Positions 1 through 7,080 of a DNA stretch of 12,797 nucleotides are shown piece after piece. Position 1 is the first letter of the stretch. Each line of letters begins with the position of its first letter. The notes below the pieces were generated by a model that saw only the letters and a list, made by a program, of their open reading frames with translations, did no database searches and had not been told where the DNA came from. This DNA comes from Flavipsychrobacter stenotrophus (GTDB taxonomy: Bacteria; Bacteroidota; Bacteroidia; Chitinophagales; Chitinophagaceae), in the NCBI GenBank assembly GCA_947372365.1, contig CANBTK010000012.1, forward strand, positions 1 through 12,797, read 5' to 3'. A program made the translations under genes and the position numbers.

Positions 1-453
1 AGTAACCATCTGGGTATCTGATGCGGTGCCGCATGTATTGGTAACGGTATAAGTGATAATGGCAATACCCGCCGAAATGCCTGTAACTACCCCACCTGAT
101 GAAACTGAGGCAATGGCAATACTGCTGCTGGCCCATGTGCCACCTGCCGTAGCATCGGCCAGCGTTATAGAACCTCCGTCGCATACCGAATCAGGCCCGG
201 TAATTGCAGCAACGGTTGGCGCTGTTATAATAGAAAGTTGTTTTGTTACGAAGGATGTACCGCAGGTGTTAGTTGCAAAGTGGGTAATAACCGCAGTGCC
301 TGCCGATACCCCTGTTACAACACCCGCAGTGCTGATGCTGGCAATAGCTGGCGAGCCGGAAGCCCATGAGCCACCTGTTGTAGTATCTGTCATAGTAACC
401 GAACTGCCCACGCAAAACGAAGCAACACCGGTTATGGCGCCAACCACCCTGGT
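1..453 (-). other. Tandem Big2-like Ig domains 4 and 5 (5 cut by window edge)
   Basis: Residues 1619-1697 and 1698-1769. Unlike domains 1-3, no NHL block lies between them. Each carries two cysteines: FCVGS or VCDGG in the early strand, and TNTCG in the late strand. This matches the usual disulfide-bearing form of these domains. The boundary lies at about base 216/217 (ITAP followed by TVAAITG). Confidence 0.72.
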
Positions 454-3400
454 ACCCGCAGTTACTTTACGCACACGGTTATTGCCATTGTCGGCTATGT
501 AAAGGTTGTTGGCATTATCAACAGCAATGCCATAAGGGCTGTTCAGCAGCGCACCAGTAGCAGGGCCACCATCGCCGCCAAAACCTATTGCGCCTGTTGC
601 AACTACTGTTGAAATAATACCCGATGTGTTCACTTTCCTGGTGCGCCTGTTCCCGTTGTCCGATATGTAGAGGTTGCCAAAAGCATCAATAGCTACCGAT
701 GATGGGAAGCTAATTTTAGCTGCTGTTGCTGCACCGCCATCGCCGCTATAACCAGCAGTGCCGTTGCCGGCTACTGTTGATATGATACCCGCTGGCGTTA
801 CCTTCCTTATCCTGGAGTTATTGGCCCCAAAATATAAGTTGCCCGCAGCATCCTTAGCCAGGCCATGCAGGTTAGAGACCATCGCCGCTGTTGCTGCACC
901 GCCATCGCCGGAGTAGCCCGATGTGCCGTTGCCGGCCACGGTTGTAATAATACCTGAAGTGTTGATCATCCTCACCCTGGAGTTGCCCCAGTCTGTGATA
1001 TACAGGTTGCCTGTATTGTCAATGTATATGTCATCAGGCCCATTAAGGTTGGCTGTAGAAGCCGGGCCACCATCGCCGCTGAACCCTGCTGTGCCTGTAC
1101 CTGCAAATGTGGATATATTGCCCGATGCATCTATTTTCCTTATCCTGCTGTTACCAGCTTCCGATATGTAAGTATTGCCGCTGGCATCAAACGCAATGCC
1201 GGTTGGCTGGGCAAGCTGGGCTGCCGTAGCCGGGCCGCCATCGCCCGAAAAACCTGCCGAGCCCGTGCCTGCAAAAGTTGAAATAACACCAGTAGCAGAT
1301 ATCTTGCGCACAACGCAGCCACCATACTCAGCAATATAAACATTGCCCGCAGCATCGTAGGCAACGCCCCATGGCGCGTTTAGCATTGCAGCTGTTGCCG
1401 CGCCGCCGTCGCCACCATAACCCGACGTGCCATTACCCGCTAATGTGGTAATAACATTGCAAGTACCCGGCGCTACACCAACGCTCACTAATGCCGTATC
1501 AAAACTACTGCCACAGCTATTCGTAACAGTGTATGTTATTACTGATGTACCAAACGCCACACCCGTTACCACACCCGATGCATTGACAGAAGCAATTGAT
1601 GCGTTGCTGGTTGCCCAGGTGCCACCTGTTGTTGTGTCGCTTAATGTTGTAGTAGCAGCAACAGTTACTGACGTTGATCCTGTAATGGCCCCTACCACAG
1701 GGATGCCTGTGGTTATTTTGCGAACGCGGCTGATAGATGCCGCCGACACATAGATATTTCCGGCGGCGTCAATCGCAAGGCCGGTTGGCGCGTCTAATAT
1801 GGCGCTTGTTGCCGGGCCACCATCGCCGCCGTGGCCTAAAGCCCCGGTACCAGAAATGGTAGAAATAACAGCTGAAGTATTCACCTTGCGAACACGGTGG
1901 TTATCGCCATCAGATATTAGCAGGTTACCCGAAGCGTCAATTGCCAGGGCTCCTGCATTATTGAGGCTGGCACTCGTAGCCGGCCCACCGTCTCCTGCAT
2001 AGGTGCCTGTACCATTCCCCACTGCGGTAGAGATAATGCCTGACGTATTCACCTTACGAACCCTGTTATTCAGCCCGTCCGTGAAGAACATATTCCCGGC
2101 AGCGTCAAAAGCTATTCCGCGCGGCCCTGCAATATTTGCAGCTATTGCCGCGCCGCCATCGCCACTAAAACCTGTAGTACCACTACCTACAACAGTCGTT
2201 ATAACACCTGAAGTATTCACTTTGCGGATGCGGTTGTTGTAATAATCTGAAATGTACATATTGCCTGAAGCATCCAAAGCAAGGCTGCTCACAGATCCCA
2301 TATTGGCGGCAGTAGCCTGGCCACCATCACCGCTAAAACCGGAAGTACCCGTTCCTGCAAATGTGGATATTATTCCCGAGGCACTTATTTTACGCACCCT
2401 GTTATTGCTCACATCATTTATGTAGAAGTTACCTGAAGCGTCAATGACAATATTCGTAGGCGTGCCGATAGCTGCTGCTGTTGCCTGGCCACCGTCGCCA
2501 CTAAAACTGGACGTACCATCGCCTGCAAACGTGGAAATAATGCCTGATGTGCTTATTTTACGTATCCGGTAATTGCTCGTTGCCGCAAAGTAAACATTGC
2601 CTGCCGCATCAACGGCAATACCACCGGGATTATATATCAGGGCAGTTGTTGCTGTGCCGCCGTCTCCTGAATACCCCGCAACACCCATACCGGCAATTGT
2701 GGTAATGACATTACAGCCAGTTGATGGCGCTGTAACGTTGATTAGTGCAGTATCAAAGCCCGTCCCGCAACTATTGGTCACGCTGAACGTAGCAATAGCA
2801 GTACCCGTTGAAATGCCAAACACCACGCCATAAGGATTGATACTGGCAATAGCCGGATTGCTGCTGCTCCATGTGTAACCCGGTGTGAGTGTTGCAAGGT
2901 TTATACTTGAGCCGGCGTTTACTGAAGTAGGCCCCGTGATAACGGCTACCTCAGGTACGCCGTGCGTTATCCTTCTTATTTTATTATTGTTGGCATCGCA
3001 TATAAAGATGTCGCCTGTGTCGTTAACGTAGATGGCACCCGGGTTCGAGAGCCCTGCTGCAGCAGCACTGCTGCCATCGCCCGCCGAACTTGCACTGCCA
3101 GTACCCGCTATTGTTGTAATGATACCTGAAGTATTTATTTTCCTAACCCTGTTATTTGTCTGGTCAGCTATATAAACATTGCCTGCTGCATCTGTTCGTA
3201 TACCCCACATCTGGTTCAGGTTGGCAGCTGTGGCCGGGCCGCCATCACCGGCATAGCCGGCAGTGCCGGTTCCTGCATAGGTGCTTATTATACCTGAAGT
3301 ATTAATTTTCCTTATCCTGTTGTTATAATAGTCGCTTACAAAAATATTGCCGGCACCATCAACGGCTATTGAAACCGGGGCATTGAATGCAGCAGCAGTT

Positions 3401-5307
3401 GCCTGTCCACCATCTCCGCTAAACCCGCCAGAGCCCATACCGCTGGCGTTACCCGCTATACTTGTGATAACACCTGTAGTGATGCTCACTTTGCGAATGT
3501 GTTCGCCTCCTTCGTCCACTATGTACATATTGCCCATCGCGTCAAACGTAAGGTCGGCAGGCCACCCTACAGTTGCCGAGGTTGCAGCTCCGCCATCACC
3601 TGTGCTGGTGTATGCGCCTGTGCCTATGTAGGTTGATATGATTCCGGATGTGTTAATTTTCCTGATCCTGTTATTGAAGCGGTCAGCAAAATAAAGGTCG
3701 CCACTTTCATCAAAAGCCATCCCCAGCGGGTTGTTAAGCCTGGCCGCAGTAGCTGGGCCTCCGTCACCACTGAAGCCCGATGTTGCAGCACCAGCTATAG
3801 TAGAGATAACGCCAGCCGGCGTTACCTTACGTATCTCATTGCCCGAACTGAAATAGAAATTGCCACTTGCATCCATAGTTGCCCCAGGTGAAACAGTAAT
3901 GTTAGCCGCTGTTGCCGCCCCACCATCACCGGTATACCCGCCAGTGCCTGTACCGGCAAACGTCGTAATAATATTGCAGCCAGTAGATGGCGCTGTCACC
4001 GTCATACCCCTTGTTACCACACTAGTCCCACAACTATTCGTAACGGCATAGGTAATAGTAGCGCTACCTGCAGCAACACCAGTAACAACGCCCGATGCAT
4101 TCACTGATGCTACGGAAGCGCTGTTGGTTGTCCATGTGCCGCCGCCGGTAGTATCTGACAATGTTGTTGTGGAACCGACAGTTACAGCCATGGTACCGGA
4201 AATGGCGCCTATCGCCGGATTTCCTGTTGTTACCTTACGTACGCGTTCATTTAAATTATCAGCAATGTAAACATTCCCTAAGGCATCCACAGCAACGCCA
4301 GTCGGGATGTGCAAAGCAGCACTTGTTGCATTGCCACCATCACCACTAAATGAACCAGTGCCCGTTCCTGCAAAAGTTGAAATAATACCTGAAGCGTCAA
4401 CTTTACGAATTCGGTTATTACCTCCGTCTGCAATATATATATTGCCCGCCCCATCTGATGATACTCCATAAGGGCCGCTGAGATTTGCAGCAGTGGCACT
4501 CCCGCCGTCACCGGCGAATCCACCGGTGCCGTTACCTGCCAAAGTTGTAATAATACCGGAAGTATTAACTTTACGAATACAGTTGTTATTTTTGTCTGCG
4601 ATGTATAGATTTCCGGCAGCATCAAGCGCTACGGCCATAGGATCGTTCAGGTTTGCAGCAGTTGCATTACCCCCATCGCCGCTCAAACCGGCTGTACCGT
4701 TTCCCGCAATCGTTGAAATAATACCAGATGTATTTACTTTACGGATACGATAATTATTCCTGTCTGCAATGTATATATTCCCTGCAGGGTCAATCGCCAC
4801 ACCTGACGGATAATTTAAGCTAGCTGCCGTTGCGTTACCGCCATCGCCGCTATAGCTGCCACTCCCGCCATTGCCGGCAACAGTAGAAATAATGCCTGAG
4901 GTAGTTACCTTACGAATGCGCATATTGTTCTGGTCGGCTATATAAACGTTTCCGGCAGCATCTACTCCCAAACCTTTTACGTTGTATAATTTTGCCGCAG
5001 TTGCCACGCTACTATCACCACTAAAGCCGGCGGCACCAATACCCGCAAATGTAGAAATGACACCCGAAGTGTTTACTTTCCGGACACGATAATCACTTAA
5101 ATCAGCTATATAAATATTGCCTGCCGCATCTGTGGCCACAGCGGTGGGGTCAAATAAGCCCGCAGCCGTTGCAGCCCCGCCATCCCCACTATACCCGGCA
5201 GTGCCAGTACCAGCAATAGTTGTAATGATATTGCATTGTGCCTGCACCCTGCCCGAAATAACAACCAATAATAAGAGTGCTGATAAACGGATAAATATAT
5301 TTTTCAT
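1..5307 (-). CDS. Secreted giant NHL-propeller / Big2 repeat protein (3' end outside window)
   Basis: Seen: one open frame of 1769 codons starts at the ATG at 5307 and has no stop down to base 1. Residues 1-23 form a signal peptide (lysine near the start, a LLLLVVI core, then VQA before Q24). There is no lipobox, so signal peptidase I cleavage is expected. The rest is modular: NHL blocks at 25-362, 444-783, 865-1201 and 1283-1618, each with six repeats of about 56 residues. Big2-like domains lie at 363-443, 784-864, 1202-1282, 1619-1697 and 1698-1769 (cut). The repeat consensus contains AGTGTxGxSGDGG, DAAGNxYIAD and NRxRKVNTSG. Known: NHL repeats form beta-propellers, and such proteins in Bacteroidota are usually exported, often by the type IX system. 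Inferred: an extracellular or surface binding or adhesion protein; ligand unknown. No enzymatic motif is visible. The missing C-terminus would carry any sorting domain. The start is fixed by the signal peptide. Confidence 0.93.
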   Translation of the reverse strand, partial: MKNIFIRLSALLLLVVISGRVQAQCNIITTIAGTGTAGYSGDGGAATAAGLFDPTAVATDAAGNIYIADLSDYRVRKVNTSGVISTFAGIGAAGFSGDSSVATAAKLYNVKGLGVDAAGNVYIADQNNMRIRKVTTSGIISTVAGNGGSGSYSGDGGNATAASLNYPSGVAIDPAGNIYIADRNNYRIRKVNTSGIISTIAGNGTAGLSGDGGNATAANLNDPMAVALDAAGNLYIADKNNNCIRKVNTSGIITTLAGNGTGGFAGDGGSATAANLSGPYGVSSDGAGNIYIADGGNNRIRKVDASGIISTFAGTGTGSFSGDGGNATSAALHIPTGVAVDALGNVYIADNLNERVRKVTTGNPAIGAISGTMAVTVGSTTTLSDTTGGGTWTTNSASVASVNASGVVTGVAAGSATITYAVTNSCGTSVVTRGMTVTAPSTGCNIITTFAGTGTGGYTGDGGAATAANITVSPGATMDASGNFYFSSGNEIRKVTPAGVISTIAGAATSGFSGDGGPATAARLNNPLGMAFDESGDLYFADRFNNRIRKINTSGIISTYIGTGAYTSTGDGGAATSATVGWPADLTFDAMGNMYIVDEGGEHIRKVSITTGVITSIAGNASGMGSGGFSGDGGQATAAAFNAPVSIAVDGAGNIFVSDYYNNRIRKINTSGIISTYAGTGTAGYAGDGGPATAANLNQMWGIRTDAAGNVYIADQTNNRVRKINTSGIITTIAGTGSASSAGDGSSAAAAGLSNPGAIYVNDTGDIFICDANNNKIRRITHGVPEVAVITGPTSVNAGSSINLATLTPGYTWSSSNPAIASINPYGVVFGISTGTAIATFSVTNSCGTGFDTALINVTAPSTGCNVITTIAGMGVAGYSGDGGTATTALIYNPGGIAVDAAGNVYFAATSNYRIRKISTSGIISTFAGDGTSSFSGDGGQATAAAIGTPTNIVIDASGNFYINDVSNNRVRKISASGIISTFAGTGTSGFSGDGGQATAANMGSVSSLALDASGNMYISDYYNNRIRKVNTSGVITTVVGSGTTGFSGDGGAAIAANIAGPRGIAFDAAGNMFFTDGLNNRVRKVNTSGIISTAVGNGTGTYAGDGGPATSASLNNAGALAIDASGNLLISDGDNHRVRKVNTSAVISTISGTGALGHGGDGGPATSAILDAPTGLAIDAAGNIYVSAASISRVRKITTGIPVVGAITGSTSVTVAATTTLSDTTTGGTWATSNASIASVNASGVVTGVAFGTSVITYTVTNSCGSSFDTALVSVGVAPGTCNVITTLAGNGTSGYGGDGGAATAAMLNAPWGVAYDAAGNVYIAEYGGCVVRKISATGVISTFAGTGSAGFSGDGGPATAAQLAQPTGIAFDASGNTYISEAGNSRIRKIDASGNISTFAGTGTAGFSGDGGPASTANLNGPDDIYIDNTGNLYITDWGNSRVRMINTSGIITTVAGNGTSGYSGDGGAATAAMVSNLHGLAKDAAGNLYFGANNSRIRKVTPAGIISTVAGNGTAGYSGDGGAATAAKISFPSSVAIDAFGNLYISDNGNRRTRKVNTSGIISTVVATGAIGFGGDGGPATGALLNSPYGIAVDNANNLYIADNGNNRVRKVTAGTRVVGAITGVASFCVGSSVTMTDTTTGGSWASGSPAIASISTAGVVTGVSAGTAVITHFATNTCGTSFVTKQLSIITAPTVAAITGPDSVCDGGSITLADATAGGTWASSSIAIASVSSGGVVTGISAGIAIITYTVTNTCGTASDTQMVT
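454..1461 (-). repeat. NHL block 4: six repeats
   Basis: Residues 1283-1618, starting CNVITT and ending VRKVTAG. Six GDGG repeats are visible; the fourth is one to two residues short (YFGANNSRIRKV). An additional cysteine occurs in EYGGCVVRK of the first repeat. Confidence 0.85.
1462..1704 (-). other. Big2-like Ig domain 3 (81 residues)
   Basis: Residues 1202-1282, with GGTWATSNASIASVNASG, VVTGVAFGTSVITYTVTNSCG and a closing GVAPGT. Same length as domains 1 and 2, and again only one cysteine. Its ASVNASGVVTGVA segment is nearly identical to that of domain 1, although more than 2 kb separates them. Confidence 0.75.
1705..2715 (-). repeat. NHL block 3: six repeats
   Basis: Residues 865-1201, starting CNVITT and ending VRKITTG. 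Six regular GDGG repeats are visible. The second and third share the segment FSGDGGQATAA, suggesting relatively recent duplication inside the block. Confidence 0.85.
2716..2958 (-). other. Big2-like Ig domain 2 (81 residues)
   Basis: Residues 784-864, with PGYTWSSSNPAIASIN, GVVFGISTGTATFSVTNSCG and a closing TAPSTG. It has exactly the same length as domains 1 and 3 and is the most diverged of those three. It contains one cysteine, in TNSCG. Confidence 0.72.
2959..3978 (-). repeat. NHL block 2: six repeats, most irregular of the four
   Basis: Residues 444-783, starting CNIITT and ending RRITHG. Its first repeat is shortened around the DASGNFYF strand. The third (STGDGG) and fourth (ASGMGSGG before FSGDGG) carry small insertions. 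The sixth has a decayed GDGSS. The count is still six. Confidence 0.83.
3979..4221 (-). other. Big2-like Ig domain 1 (81 residues)
   Basis: Residues 363-443. It shows the Big2-type pattern of a GGTW segment, ASVNASGVVTGVAAG, TITYAVTNSCG and a closing TAPSTG. It contains a single cysteine, in TNSCG. It separates NHL blocks 1 and 2 and probably acts as a spacer. Confidence 0.75.
4222..5235 (-). repeat. NHL block 1: six repeats, probable six-bladed propeller
   Basis: Residues 25-362 of the secreted protein. The block opens with CNIITT directly after the signal peptide and ends at VRKVTTG. Six GDGG-type segments are visible; the second is degenerate (GDSS). Repeat length is about 56 residues, longer than a minimal NHL repeat because each carries the GTGxxGxSGDGGxATAAxL segment known from bacterial and teneurin-type NHL propellers. 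Confidence 0.85.
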
Positions 5308-5351
5308 AACTGGTATAAATTATAAGAAAAAGTACCACTAATTAAAAATAC

Positions 5352-5359
5352 CAAATGTA
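5352..5359 (-). promoter_or_regulatory. Putative Bacteroidota -7 box of the NHL protein gene
   Basis: On the minus strand this reads TACATTTG, a perfect match to TAnnTTTG, 44 bases before the ATG at 5307. CTG rather than the ideal TTG stands roughly where the -33 element is expected. The inferred leader is about 35-40 bases, with no Shine-Dalgarno sequence and an A/T-rich stretch before the start. Confidence 0.4.
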
Positions 5360-5453
5360 TGTAATATCAGGTAGATTCAGGCATTAACGCCCGGCTACAT
5401 TTGTTATTGAATTGGGTTTTCGCCAATCAAATTAACACGAAAAATATACTAAC

Positions 5454-6095
5454 TTACATTTGAATTGCTTCCAAAAAATCAGCCCTGTTTATCATCCTTG
5501 CCCCAAGGCTTTCAAGGTGCGGTGTATATACCTGGCAATCAATGATTTTCACGCCATCAGCCTGTAGAAGCTGCACCCAATTGATGAAAGCGAATTTGCT
5601 GGCATTGCTTTCGTGGGCAAACATGCTCTCGCCAAAAAAAGAATGGCCCAGGCGTATGCCATACAGCCCACCTACCAGCTTGCCATCCAGCCAAGCCTCA
5701 GCGCTGTGCGCATAGCCCAGCCCGTGCAGGCGCGTATAAGCTTCAATAATATCATTGGTTATCCAGGTGCCATCCTGCCCTTCGCGGTACACAGCGCCGC
5801 AGTTGCGGATAACCTGCCCAAATGCCGTGTTTACCCTGAAATCAAACCGGTTTGCTTTCAGCACCTGGCGCATGCTTTTGCTTACTTTAAGCTCCCCTGG
5901 AAATAAAACAAACCTTGGGTCAGGGCTCCACCACAAAGGCGGCTCCCCTTCGTTATACCATGGGAAAATACCGCTCCTGTAAGCCAGCAAAAGCATTTCT
6001 ACGCTCAGGCTGCCGCCAACTGCCAGCAGGCCGTCATCCAGCGCCTCCTCTACTGGCGGGAACCAGGCAGTATCATCAAGTATCCGTAAATTCAT
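5454..6095 (-). CDS. aat: Leucyl/phenylalanyl-tRNA-protein transferase
   Basis: 213 residues, complete; somewhat shorter than the E. coli enzyme. Function (known family): transfers Leu or Phe from aminoacyl-tRNA to proteins with N-terminal Lys or Arg, marking them for ClpS/ClpAP-type degradation in the cytoplasm. Seen: GLLAVGGSLS at 23-31, YRSGIFPWY at 39-47, the family signature WWSPDPR at 55-61, TWITNDIIEAY at 110-120, GYAHSAEAW at 127-135, FFGESMF at 153-159, and IDCQVYTPHLESLGA at 185-199. All are typical Aat landmarks. The ATG at 6095 gives the normal N-terminus of the family. It lies 38 bases downstream of the formyltransferase gene on the same strand with no terminator between, so it is probably the second gene of that operon. 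Confidence 0.95.
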   Translation of the reverse strand: MNLRILDDTAWFPPVEEALDDGLLAVGGSLSVEMLLLAYRSGIFPWYNEGEPPLWWSPDPRFVLFPGELKVSKSMRQVLKANRFDFRVNTAFGQVIRNCGAVYREGQDGTWITNDIIEAYTRLHGLGYAHSAEAWLDGKLVGGLYGIRLGHSFFGESMFAHESNASKFAFINWVQLLQADGVKIIDCQVYTPHLESLGARMINRADFLEAIQM

Positions 6096-6133
6096 TTTAT
6101 ATGATTAACCAAAACAGCCAGCGCCCTGCCGCA

Positions 6134-6877
6134 CTATTTTTTTAGGCTGAAATAAACTCTCTGCCCGCCAACAACGCAATAAGGTGGCTCAAAACCGGGC
6201 ATGGATGTAGCCCTTATATGCTTTTCAATCTTGTGCTTATCCCACCGCAGGTCTATCTGTTTCAGGTAGTCCATTTCGGCGCGGTAATGCATGCTGGTGC
6301 CGTACTTGCTTTCCAGCAGGTTTTGCGGCAGGCGGCTATATTTGCCCAATACAATATGCCCCAGTGTCTGCCTGAAAAGGTTAACGGAAGCGTTATACGT
6401 AAGTTCATACAAATCCTCCACCCAGCAGTTTTCCGGTATGGGAAACCGCTTCTGGAAAAGGATATCGCCATTGTCTACGCCAGTGTCCATACAATGCACC
6501 GTTGTGCCAAACTCCGCCTTTTCTTCCATTATGGCAAAAGAAAACTGGTTGCTGCCCCGGTACTCCGGCAAAGGTGCCATGTGCAGGTTTACAGCTATTT
6601 GCTTTGCCTTATCTATATGCTGCCGCTTCAGTATTTCGTGGTATTGCACCGAATAGATAATGTCGCACTCAGGCAGGCTATCCAGGCCTGGGAATATCGG
6701 TATGCCGTTCTTTTGGGCAAGTTCTTCCAGGTTGTGGCCATCTCCAAATTCCTTCCTCGGTTTTGTCATAATGCCCAGGATATCTAAGTTAAGAATTGGC
6801 TTTTGGCTGATCAACCACTCCAGGCATTCATAGCCAATTGGCTTAGACCCGAGGAAAACGACTGTTTTTGGAAGCAT
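6134..6877 (-). CDS. Formyltransferase-family protein (Fmt / sugar N-formyltransferase type)
   Basis: 247 residues from the ATG at 6877. An upstream in-frame ATG at 6928 would add 17 residues, but the Rossmann strand KTVVFLGSKPIGYECL normally sits at the very N-terminus, so I prefer 6877. Seen: NLHMAPLPEYRG at 97-108 and DTGVDNGDIL at 131-140. By alignment to the methionyl-tRNA formyltransferase family, the catalytic residues correspond to N97, H99 and D135, with the same 38-residue spacing as in the E. coli enzyme. Known: such enzymes transfer a formyl group from 10-formyl-tetrahydrofolate to an amino group. At about 247 residues it is well short of genuine Fmt (about 310) and lacks room for the full C-terminal tRNA-binding domain. 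A nucleotide-sugar amine or another small amine is therefore a more likely substrate (inference). The C-terminal IRATSMPGFEPPYCVVGGQRVYF resembles tails of sugar formyltransferases. It probably forms an operon with aat and is divergent from a glycosyltransferase gene. Confidence 0.8.
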   Translation of the reverse strand: MLPKTVVFLGSKPIGYECLEWLISQKPILNLDILGIMTKPRKEFGDGHNLEELAQKNGIPIFPGLDSLPECDIIYSVQYHEILKRQHIDKAKQIAVNLHMAPLPEYRGSNQFSFAIMEEKAEFGTTVHCMDTGVDNGDILFQKRFPIPENCWVEDLYELTYNASVNLFRQTLGHIVLGKYSRLPQNLLESKYGTSMHYRAEMDYLKQIDLRWDKHKIEKHIRATSMPGFEPPYCVVGGQRVYFSLKK

Positions 6878-6880
6878 ACA

Positions 6881-6888
6881 CAAAAATA
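6881..6888 (-). promoter_or_regulatory. Putative -7 box immediately before the formyltransferase start
   Basis: The minus strand reads TATTTTTG (TAnnTTTG), ending 3 bases before the ATG at 6877. If it is used, transcription would begin at or next to the start codon, giving a leaderless or near-leaderless mRNA. This would also support 6877 over 6928 as the start. No convincing -33 TTG is visible. Confidence 0.35.
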
Positions 6889-6901
6889 AGCCAAATTGGC
6901 T
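6889..6901. promoter_or_regulatory. Palindrome AGCCAA-A-TTGGCT upstream of the formyltransferase gene
   Basis: A perfect inverted repeat with 6-base arms around one central base, directly abutting the putative -7 box at 6881-6888. A related perfect 12-base palindrome, AGCCAATTGGCT, lies at 6832-6843 inside the gene's 5' end, and an imperfect relative, GGCCAATTTGCC, lies at 7007-7018. The position would suit an operator, but no regulator gene is in the window. Confidence 0.25.
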
Positions 6902-7080
6902 GTATATGCCTTGCGCACAAAACCCCATTTGCCGCTTTTTTTACGCCGCAAAAGAGCGTATCCCGAATGCATAGGGCATTAATAACGGATTAATAACAAT
7001 ATGGGTGGCCAATTTGCCGCTTTCCCACCGCCATTCTTTCTTATAGTTATAAAAAGTTATCTAAATTTACAACCTTTACT

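Noticed and set aside
1140..4625. Minus-strand frames at 1140-1364 and 4278-4625 as separate genes
   Set aside because: They are out of frame with the 1769-codon protein, lie wholly inside it and show no recognisable domain.
1..5307. The repeat region as a CRISPR array or tandem DNA repeat
   Set aside because: The roughly 168-base periodicity is protein-level; the nucleotide repeats are heavily diverged and in frame, with no identical repeats or spacers.
53..5341. Many plus-strand open frames of 60-150 codons rich in Ala, Val, Pro (such as 53-502, 1427-1753, 4493-4753)
   Set aside because: They are antisense shadows of the NHL/Big2 repeats: the Gly-, Asp- and Thr-rich codons read backwards as Pro-, Ala- and Val-rich peptides. 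The minus frame is continuous, starts with a signal peptide and has clear domains.
5411..5427. Hairpin ATTGG/CCAAT as a terminator for aat
   Set aside because: Only a 5-base stem with a 7-base loop and no following T run on the minus strand.
5396..5462. Two plus-strand TACATTTG boxes (5396-5403, 5455-5462) as antisense promoters into aat
   Set aside because: Perfect -7 matches, but short motifs in AT-rich DNA with no -33 element and no plus-strand gene downstream. The first forms an 8-base inverted repeat with the NHL-gene box, which may be coincidence.
5613..6787. Plus-strand frames across aat and the formyltransferase (5613-5906, 6218-6787 and others)
   Set aside because: Antisense to genes with clear family motifs; the translations show no domain.
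6878..6928. Upstream ATG (6928) as the start of the formyltransferase
   Set aside because: It adds 17 residues before the Rossmann strand that normally begins the family, and a putative promoter box lies between the two ATGs.
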